64,000 bases of DNA, taken from positions 372,001 through 436,000 of the forward strand of contig JBGAQH010000001.1 of the NCBI GenBank assembly GCA_044220875.1, in the 5' to 3' direction. The notes beneath the pieces are model-generated. The model was not told the origin of the DNA. It saw only the letters and a list, made by a program, of their open reading frames with translations, and made no database searches. Source of the DNA: JAEUIT01 sp044220875 (lineage in GTDB: Bacteria > Planctomycetota > Phycisphaerae > Phycisphaerales > SM1A02). Within the stretch, counting starts at the first letter, position 1; every line of letters begins with the position of its first letter. The position numbers and the translations under genes are program-made. Shown here piece after piece: positions 58,341-64,000 of this stretch.

Positions 58341-60551
58341 TCAGTCGCGGTCCTTGAACGTGCGCTTCGCCTGGGCCTGGGCCTGCTGCGCCTTCTGCTG
58401 CTGCATCTCAAGCATCTTTGCGTAGAGGCCACTGGGCTTCTTCGCGCTGCTCGCCGGCTTCGCCAGCCCGTACTTCTCGATGTGCTTCTTGACCCGGCGG
58501 CTCTCGACGATGCCGACGCAGGTCGAGGTGAGGATGTAGAGGGTAAGTCCGCTCGGCGCCACGTAGAGCATCACCGGGAACATCACGACCATCATCACCT
58601 TCATGATCTTCTGCTGCTGCTCCTGCTCCGGCGTCATGTTCGGCGTCGCCGGCGTCATGTACTTCTGCTGGATGAAGAAGACGACGCCCATGATCAGCGG
58701 CAGGAGGTTGATGCCGCGCAGCGTGAACAGGAAGAGGTTCACCGGCGAGGCGAACTCAAGGAAGTTGTCCGGCCGCGACAGGTCGCCGAGGAACTGCCAG
58801 CCGTTGAGGCTCTGGAAGATCCCGAAGAACGCCGGCTGCTGGCGAAGCTCGAAGTTGAAGTACAGCACCGCGTAGAGGGCGATCCAGATCGGCATCTGGA
58901 GGAACGTCGGCAGGATGCCGCCGACGCAGCCGGCGGGGTTCACGCCCTTCTCGCGATAGAGCCGCATCTGCTCCATCTGGGCCGTCTTCGGATCGTCCTT
59001 GTATCGCTTCTGGATCGCGTCGAGCTCGGGCTTCAGCTCGGCCATGGCCCGGCCGAAGCGCTGCATCTTGATCTGCGAGCTCTTCATGAGCGGGTGGAGC
59101 AGCGTGCGCACCACGAGCACGAGCACGATGATCGCGAGGCCCCAGTCGAAGACCACGTAGTCGTGCAGCGTCGAGAGGAAGCTGGCCATGAAGTTGGCCA
59201 GCCACGCGAAGGTGCAGAACGAGCAGCAGCTCGAAAGCACGTACACGATCGACTGCTGCATCGCGATCGACGCGTAGGGCTCGGTCTTGCCGAGGATCTT
59301 CGGGTCGAGCGGTCCCGCGTAGACGCCGAGATCGAAGTTGGTCGTCGCGTTCGCCGCGACCTCGCGCTCGGGGCTGTGGATGGCCGAGAGCAGGAGGACG
59401 TCGGTGACGACGGCGGCGTTGTTCGACTGGACCGTCACCGATCCCATGAGGTCGCCGATCGATCGGTTGCCGGCTCCGACGTTGGCGCCGGGCGCGTGCA
59501 CGGCGAGCGAGAAGTAGCGGCTCGTCGTCGCGAACCACGATGGGGTGAACTTCCCCGTTTCGGCGTCGGCATTGGGCCAGAGCGTGTTGCGCTCCGCTTG
59601 GGCGACCTTCATCGCTCCGGCGTGCTCGTACATCTGCCCGGTGGTGATGACGTACGCCTGGTCAGGATCATGTTCCTTGCTCTTGAGGTAGCCGAAGTGG
59701 AATCGGCGGACCTCGATGCTCGCGCCGGGTTCGCTCGGCAGCTCGTTGGGTCCGTATTGGATCCAGCGGACCTTCGCCGGCGCCGCGGTGAGATTGGTGA
59801 CGCTCTGTCGAAGCGTGAGGTCGTAGGACTGTGCGGCGAGCTCGTATCCGCGCTCGACGCGGAACTGCGGGACGCCCGCGGCGTCGACGATTTCCGTGGC
59901 GAAGTGGCCGGGCGAGGTCTCGCTCCAGACCGCGCCGAAGAGGTCGACGCGGGCGCCGTTGATCTCGACGGAGTGGGCCGCGAGCACCGGCACCAGGGTG
60001 ACGTTGCCCGACCAGTGCAGCGGTGTCGCTGAGGCGAGCACGTGGCGCTCGCTGTCCGGCGGCATCGGCTTGCTCGGGTCGGCCCGGTGGGCTCGCGCCG
60101 CGGTGAGGTCGCGTGCGGTGCGCCAGAAGTCGGAGAAGACGATCGACTGGATGCCCGCTCCGGTCGGCGCGAACTCGATGCGATAGCGCGACTGCTCGGG
60201 GTCGAGCGAGCCGATGGCGGTCGGCGCGGTCGCGGCGCTCTGGCCGGCGGGAACGCGGGCGGTGAGCGCTTGTGGTGTCGCGGGCGCCGGCGCCGCAGCG
60301 GGTGATGCGGCGGGGGTCTGGGTTGCGGCTGGCGCCGCGGTCCCGTCAGCCTTCGGCGCGCCGGACTCGGGTGCCGTCGACTCGGCGCCCTTCGGCGGCG
60401 TCGGGTTGCCCGTCTGGCCCGCGGACGGCGTTGCGGGAAGTTCGGCGCTCGTGGCGGTCCGTGGCTTCGACATCGCGACGACGGCGAAGATGCCGGCGGC
60501 AGCGAGGAAGGTGACGAGCGTGACGACGATCTTGCGGGCGGCTGGAGTCAT
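58341..60551 (-). CDS. yidC: Membrane protein insertase YidC
   Basis: YidC inserts and folds inner-membrane proteins. The 736-residue protein is larger than usual. An N-terminal anchor (about 7-27) is followed by an Ala/Pro/Thr-rich linker (about 35-105), the periplasmic P1 domain (about 110-395), and the conserved core. The core has VLVVRTLLHPLMKSSQIKMQ (the essential TM arginine), YREKGVNPAGCVGGILPTFLQ and MMVVMFPVMLYVAPSGLTLY. A cysteine cluster (SCCSFC) just before the second membrane helix is unusual. The C-terminal tail is rich in Gln, Ala and Lys. ATG 60551 is the start. Confidence 0.95.
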   Translation of the reverse strand: MTPAARKIVVTLVTFLAAAGIFAVVAMSKPRTATSAELPATPSAGQTGNPTPPKGAESTAPESGAPKADGTAAPAATQTPAASPAAAPAPATPQALTARVPAGQSAATAPTAIGSLDPEQSRYRIEFAPTGAGIQSIVFSDFWRTARDLTAARAHRADPSKPMPPDSERHVLASATPLHWSGNVTLVPVLAAHSVEINGARVDLFGAVWSETSPGHFATEIVDAAGVPQFRVERGYELAAQSYDLTLRQSVTNLTAAPAKVRWIQYGPNELPSEPGASIEVRRFHFGYLKSKEHDPDQAYVITTGQMYEHAGAMKVAQAERNTLWPNADAETGKFTPSWFATTSRYFSLAVHAPGANVGAGNRSIGDLMGSVTVQSNNAAVVTDVLLLSAIHSPEREVAANATTNFDLGVYAGPLDPKILGKTEPYASIAMQQSIVYVLSSCCSFCTFAWLANFMASFLSTLHDYVVFDWGLAIIVLVLVVRTLLHPLMKSSQIKMQRFGRAMAELKPELDAIQKRYKDDPKTAQMEQMRLYREKGVNPAGCVGGILPTFLQMPIWIALYAVLYFNFELRQQPAFFGIFQSLNGWQFLGDLSRPDNFLEFASPVNLFLFTLRGINLLPLIMGVVFFIQQKYMTPATPNMTPEQEQQQKIMKVMMVVMFPVMLYVAPSGLTLYILTSTCVGIVESRRVKKHIEKYGLAKPASSAKKPSGLYAKMLEMQQQKAQQAQAQAKRTFKDRD

Positions 60552-60708
60552 CGGCGGATGAGGAGAGCGCGGCGCGAGGCGCTCGGACGTGATCTGGAGG
60601 GGGTGAGTGCGGGAGCGGAAAGGGCAATCACCGGTGCGGACAGAGTTGCGGGCGCGGACGGGACCGATCGACCTGACGAACGGCGCGTACGCCGGGCCTC
60701 AGTCCGTG

Positions 60709-60768
60709 GGCCAACTCGCGGGCCAACCCGCGGGCCAACTCGCGGGCCAACCCGCGGGCCAACTCGCG
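60709..60768 (+). repeat. 12-bp tandem repeat with alternating T/C (five units) in the phosphoesterase-yidC gap
   Basis: The unit GGCCAAC(T/C)CGCG is repeated five times (60709-60768), with the seventh-eighth position alternating T, C, T, C, T, so a 24-bp higher-order period exists. It starts right after the stop of the phosphoesterase gene (60778, minus strand) and lies 158 bp upstream of yidC. It is not inside a gene. Confidence 0.92.
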
Positions 60769-60777
60769 GGGGGGCTG

Positions 60778-61650
60778 TCAGCGGCCTTCAAGCAAGCGGT
60801 CGCCGAGCCAGTTCGAGAGCTCGGGAATCGCATGAATCCGTTCCACGGTACGGCGGACATCGTACTCCACCCGGTGGAACTCGATCCGATGGATGAGCTG
60901 GTCGCCGCCGAGCGACTGCTCGGTGATCTCCTCGAGCACCGCGTAACTCGCCCGCGGATCGCCGTCGCGCGGCTGGCCGACCGAGCCCGGATTGATGATC
61001 GCCTTCTCCTCGGGCCGCAGCACGTAGACGCCGTCGAAGTCCTCCGGCGGATAGAAATCCGGCTCGTCGGTGAAGACGCCCGGCACGTGCGTGTGGCCGA
61101 CCAGGCAATATCGCGGCACGTGGGCGAAGATCTGGGAGACCTTCTGCGGGCTCGACAGCGTGTCGTCGGGGAAGAGGTACTCGTTGATGCACTTGCGCGG
61201 GGTGCCGTGGACGCAGATGAAGGGACCGAAGGACTTCCGGACCGCCAGCGTCATGATGAACTCGAGCCGCTTCTGGCGATCGGTCTCGACCTCCCGCGAA
61301 CGCCGCTCGAAGGTATCCGGCCCGACCTCTCCGGCGGCCCGCAGCGCCTCGAGCTCGCCCGCGAGCCGGAGGTGATGGTTGTTGATCTGGTCGCGCGTCC
61401 AGAACGCCGCCCGGCGGGCGGCCTCGTTGAAGTTGGTCGGCTCGTACAGGACGGCGCAGTCGTGATTGCCCATGAGCGACCACTCGCACCGCTGGGCGAC
61501 CAGATCGACGCACTCGACGGGATCGGGGCCATAACCCACGATGTCACCGAGGCAGATGATGCGATCGACCTGCTTGGTCGCGATATGCGCCAAGACCGCT
61601 TCGAATGCGGCGAGGTTCGCGTGGATGTCACTGACGAGAGCTGTGCGCAC
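60778..61650 (-). CDS. Calcineurin-like metallophosphoesterase (YfcE/MJ0936-like)
   Basis: The 290-residue protein has the metallophosphoesterase motifs: VSDIHANLAAFEAVL (D8, H10), LGDIVGYGPDPVECVD, LMGNHDCAV and the C-terminal VGHTHVPGVF. Members include phosphodiesterases and protein phosphatases. The substrate is unknown. It has an extra segment around residues 70-150 between the GNHD and the distal histidine, containing CVHGTPRKCINEYL. The GTG start at 61650 is preceded by a TAGGAT -10 element about 24 nt upstream. It is followed by the 12-bp repeat and yidC. Confidence 0.85.
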   Translation of the reverse strand: MRTALVSDIHANLAAFEAVLAHIATKQVDRIICLGDIVGYGPDPVECVDLVAQRCEWSLMGNHDCAVLYEPTNFNEAARRAAFWTRDQINNHHLRLAGELEALRAAGEVGPDTFERRSREVETDRQKRLEFIMTLAVRKSFGPFICVHGTPRKCINEYLFPDDTLSSPQKVSQIFAHVPRYCLVGHTHVPGVFTDEPDFYPPEDFDGVYVLRPEEKAIINPGSVGQPRDGDPRASYAVLEEITEQSLGGDQLIHRIEFHRVEYDVRRTVERIHAIPELSNWLGDRLLEGR

Positions 61651-61674
61651 GGAGTCGGGTCCGAAGAATCGCGG

Positions 61675-61683
61675 ATCCTAGCA
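61675..61683 (-). promoter_or_regulatory. Extended -10 box of the phosphoesterase gene
   Basis: On the minus strand TGCTAGGAT (61683 to 61675) has the extended -10 form, about 24 bases before the GTG at 61650. A similar TGCTAGAAT occurs before the lpd gene. Confidence 0.45.
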
Positions 61684-62089
61684 GTTTCGGGATTGCCCGT
61701 TTCTTGGGAAGCGGGGATCCCCCGATGCGGAGCGTGCCCCGCACCATGACGCGCCGCGAGGCGCCGATGCACTCAAGAAGCGCCGTTCGTCGCGAGGCGG
61801 TCCGCGCGAATTCGCCAATTCGCCGCCCGGGCGCGTCTTTTGGTGATTCCTCCGGCGCGCCGTTGCGGTGCCGATGCCCTCGTGCTCGAATGGATCCCCG
61901 GGGACGGATGTCGCGCCGCATGGCGTATCCAGCGCCGCTCGCCCCTCTCCAATCCACCCCAGTGATCAACACCGGCCCCGCTCAGGCACCGGTCCGCTGC
62001 ATGGACCGGCCCCGCACACGTCCGGAGAGCCAGCGTCGGCTCGCCGAGTGCGATCGCCTGCGCTCGGACTGTCCGGAGGAGTTCCACAG
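61684..62089. other. Gene-free interval before the STN-domain gene
   Basis: This roughly 400-bp stretch holds no convincing gene or RNA; short open frames on both strands lack ribosome binding sites. It should contain the promoter of the STN-domain gene. A Shine-Dalgarno (GGAGGAG, 62075-62081) lies at its end. Confidence 0.5.
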
Positions 62090-63478
62090 ATGATGCACCG
62101 ACGTCTCGCCGCCGCACTCGCGGTCGTCATGTCCATGGCGGTGTCCTCCCTGACCGCGGCGGCGCCCGCGGACGTCGCCAATACCGACGAGGCCCTGGTC
62201 GAAAGGCTCGAATCGACGCGAACCTCGGTCGAGTACGCCCCCGAGGACCTGATCAAGGTCGTGGAGCAGCTTCGGACCCAGCACGGGCTCAATGTCCAGA
62301 TCGCCTGGGGCGTGCTCGACCGGTTCGGGATCCGCAAGGACAAGCGGGTCGAGATTCGCCTGAAGGACGTGCCGCTCTCGGTGCTCCTCGACAACATCGT
62401 CCGCGAGATCGACCCGAGCGGCGCCGCGGAGCTCGGCTGGGCAGTCGATCGCGGCGTGGTGCTCATCTCGGAGACGACCGCGCTGCAGCGTCAGGCGATC
62501 CTCAAGGCCTACGACGTGCGCGACCTCCTCGAGAGCGGCTACGCGATCCGCCGGTTCGCGAACACGCCGACGCTGGGCCTGTCCACGACCGGCAAGGAAT
62601 GGGTCGGCGGCGACCAGCTGAAGGAGGGCGAGGCAAAATCGGGGAGCGGGCCTGGTGGCGGCGGCGGCGGGTTCGGCGGCGGGAACATCTTCGGCGACCC
62701 GAGCGAAGAGCCCAGCCGCATGGAGAAGATCGGCACGCTCGTCGGACTCATCACCGAGCAGGTGGCCCGCGACACCTGGCAGGAGAACGGCGGCCAGCTC
62801 GGCTCGATCAACGTGCGCGACGGCGTGTTGCTCATTCGCCAGTCGCTCAAGAACCACGCCGAGATCCGATCGGTGCTTGAGCTTCTCCGCTCGGTGCGCC
62901 CGGTTGGCCTCACCGTCGACGTCGCCATCGTGCGCGTCGCGCCGCAGCGCGCGGCGGGCATTCGCCAGCAGGCCGGCGAGAGGTTCCCCGTGGTCGACGG
63001 TCGCACCGCGGACGAGCTCGCGTTCGGCGCCAACGTCGACGGCGTGCTCTTCCGCAGCACATCCGGCACGCGCAACGGCGAGGCCGCATGGATCTCCGAC
63101 GTGACGCAGCTCGACACGATCGCCGGACAGCACGCGATCGTCGCCCAGCAGTCGAGCGAGAAGGCGCCGATCGTCGGGCACGTGCACAGCGGCATCGAGA
63201 TCATCGCCCTTCCGCTCATCGAGGCCGACGGCGCCAGCGCCACCGTCGACGTGCAGATGGCGTGGAAGCCAATGCCCCAGGTGCAATTCGCGACGGCCGG
63301 CGATGGCACCGTCACCGCGGTCGATCGCGCCCAACAGCGGATGCGCACGGTCTCCTCCCAATCACGGTGCAAGCTCGGCGACGCGGTTGTGATGACGATT
63401 CCCTCAACGCCGAGCGAGGGCGGCGCGAGCCTCGCCAACGACGACTGGCTGATCGTCCGGGTCCGCGTGGCGAAGTGA
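62090..63478 (+). CDS. Exported protein with secretin/TonB short N-terminal (STN) domain
   Basis: The 462-residue protein has a signal peptide (about 1-26, ending LTAAA) and then an STN-like domain: VEYAPEDLIKVVEQLRTQHG, LNVQIAWGVLDRFGI and KDVPLSVLLDNIVREID. Following parts are a Gly-rich linker (about 185-200), a region like secretin N-domains (VRDGVLLIRQSLKNHAEIRS) and a beta-rich C-terminal part (about 290-460). No secretin channel motif is present, so it is probably periplasmic or outer-membrane associated. The ATG at 62090 is chosen with GGAGGAG eight bases upstream; the frame before it is open but non-coding. Function is unknown; it resembles the STN protein at 25643 in plan. Confidence 0.68.
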   Translation: MMHRRLAAALAVVMSMAVSSLTAAAPADVANTDEALVERLESTRTSVEYAPEDLIKVVEQLRTQHGLNVQIAWGVLDRFGIRKDKRVEIRLKDVPLSVLLDNIVREIDPSGAAELGWAVDRGVVLISETTALQRQAILKAYDVRDLLESGYAIRRFANTPTLGLSTTGKEWVGGDQLKEGEAKSGSGPGGGGGGFGGGNIFGDPSEEPSRMEKIGTLVGLITEQVARDTWQENGGQLGSINVRDGVLLIRQSLKNHAEIRSVLELLRSVRPVGLTVDVAIVRVAPQRAAGIRQQAGERFPVVDGRTADELAFGANVDGVLFRSTSGTRNGEAAWISDVTQLDTIAGQHAIVAQQSSEKAPIVGHVHSGIEIIALPLIEADGASATVDVQMAWKPMPQVQFATAGDGTVTAVDRAQQRMRTVSSQSRCKLGDAVVMTIPSTPSEGGASLANDDWLIVRVRVAK

Positions 63479-63512
63479 GGTCCCGAGGCGCTCGGACCTG
63501 ACGCCTGTGGAG

Positions 63513-63521
63513 TGCTAGAAT
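63513..63521 (+). promoter_or_regulatory. Extended -10 box upstream of lpd
   Basis: TGCTAGAAT at 63513-63521 has the extended -10 form, about 70 nt before the ATG at 63590. A convincing -35 is not visible. Confidence 0.5.
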
Positions 63522-63589
63522 CCCGCTCCCTTCCGCACGCCTGATGCGGAAGTCGTTGTGAGCAGCTCGCAGACATTGGCACGTTGATT

Positions 63590-64000
63590 ATGGAAACGAA
63601 GCACTACGACCTCGTCGTCATCGGTGGTGGACCGGGCGGTTACGTCGGCGCGATCCGCGCCGCGCAGATGGGCATGAAGGTCGCCTGCATCGAGCGCAAC
63701 CGGCTCGGCGGCGTCTGCCTCAACTGGGGCTGCATCCCGACCAAGGCCCTCCTGCACAACGCCGAGCTCTACATGGAGGGCATCCGTCACGGCGCCGCGT
63801 GGGGCATCGAGGTCGACTCCTCGGCGGTGAAGGTCAACTGGGAGAAGGTCATCGGCCGCAGCCGCGACGTGACCAAGACGCTCGCCAACGGCGTCGGTTT
63901 CCTCCTCAAGAAGAACAAGATCGACCACATCGAGGGCCACGCCCGCATCACCAGCGGCAAGACCTCGACCGGCCCCTGCAAGATCGAGGTCCTCGAGGCC
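63590..64000 (+). CDS. lpd: Dihydrolipoyl dehydrogenase, 3' end outside window
   Basis: The partial gene (first 137 codons) encodes the FAD flavoprotein that reoxidises lipoyl groups of the pyruvate or 2-oxoglutarate dehydrogenase and glycine cleavage complexes. The FAD-binding motif is VVIGGGPGGYVGAIRAAQMG, and the redox-active disulfide is C43 and C48 in GGVCLNWGCIPTKALL. The sequence ends inside the FAD domain. The start at 63590 follows the start of the recognisable fold (METKHYDLVV). Downstream genes are out of the window. Confidence 0.95.
   Translation, partial: METKHYDLVVIGGGPGGYVGAIRAAQMGMKVACIERNRLGGVCLNWGCIPTKALLHNAELYMEGIRHGAAWGIEVDSSAVKVNWEKVIGRSRDVTKTLANGVGFLLKKNKIDHIEGHARITSGKTSTGPCKIEVLEA

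Noticed and set aside
57714..60032. 772-codon open frame on the plus strand across yidC and mnmE
   Set aside because: It is antisense to two conserved genes and rich in Arg, Asp, His and Leu without any recognisable domain.
60709..60768. Coding extension of the GGCCAAC repeat as a Gly-Gln-Pro-Ala peptide
   Set aside because: The plus-strand frame through the repeat has no ribosome binding site and continues as antisense of the phosphoesterase gene.
63479..63502. Inverted repeat AGGTCC...GGACCT after the STN-domain gene
   Set aside because: The stem is imperfect and no T-tract follows, so it was not called as a terminator.

Overview
The window is high-GC bacterial chromosome, most likely from a planctomycete of the Phycisphaerae (inference). 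The supporting signs are a PEP-CTERM-type sorting tail of the Pro-Ala-Pro-Gly ... Arg-Arg-Arg-Arg form, an FG-GAP/dockerin secreted protein, a prepilin-like protein with a Phycisphaerales-style layout, an ECF sigma factor of the family usually paired with Ser/Thr kinases, and secretin/TonB short N-terminal (STN) proteins. No CRISPR array, rRNA, transposase or integrase was seen.

Layout. 1-6.2 kb: the end of a sugar ABC importer (ATPase, permease), a secreted GH127 beta-L-arabinofuranosidase, a small methyltransferase and coaE. 6.2-12.2 kb: rho with its own promoter and leader, a lipid-linked oligosaccharide flippase with a 12-bp minisatellite in its 5' end, an SGNH hydrolase and a prepilin-like protein. 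12.3-15.8 kb: the translation/secretion cluster tRNA-Thr - tuf - rpmG - tRNA-Trp - secE - nusG, which then stops instead of continuing into rplK. 15.9-31.7 kb: mostly envelope and secreted proteins (lipoprotein, tandem retropepsin-like protein, PEP-CTERM protein, zinc-ribbon membrane protein, CHAD protein, AsmA-like protein, FG-GAP/dockerin protein, a large exported protein of unknown function), plus proS and a three-gene STN protein / ECF sigma / membrane protein operon.

31.8-51.7 kb is a surface-polysaccharide locus. It contains acetyltransferases, four glycosyltransferases, an asparagine-synthase-type amidotransferase, an O-antigen ligase/polymerase-like membrane protein, gmd and a GDP-fucose synthase-like SDR, a ChbG/YdjC deacetylase, a GNAT protein and a UDP-sugar epimerase. 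In its middle is a tightly overlapping VOC - FkbH - methyltransferase - acyl carrier protein cassette. FkbH enzymes load a glyceryl unit from 1,3-bisphosphoglycerate onto an ACP, so the cassette plausibly makes a (methyl)glyceryl-type acyl group for decorating the polysaccharide. No polyketide synthase is present. This is the best candidate for an undescribed system here.

52-64 kb: cysS, a methyltransferase and an ECF sigma factor in an overlapping operon; an AAA/DUF4143 ATPase gene lying between that sigma gene and the wreck of a Ser/Thr kinase-WD40 gene; the conserved yidC-mnmE pair; a calcineurin-like phosphoesterase; an STN-domain protein; and the start of a dihydrolipoyl dehydrogenase gene.

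Two modes of translation initiation are visible. Several genes have a clear Shine-Dalgarno sequence. At least five others have a TANNNT hexamer exactly six bases before the start codon, which is the signature of leaderless transcripts.
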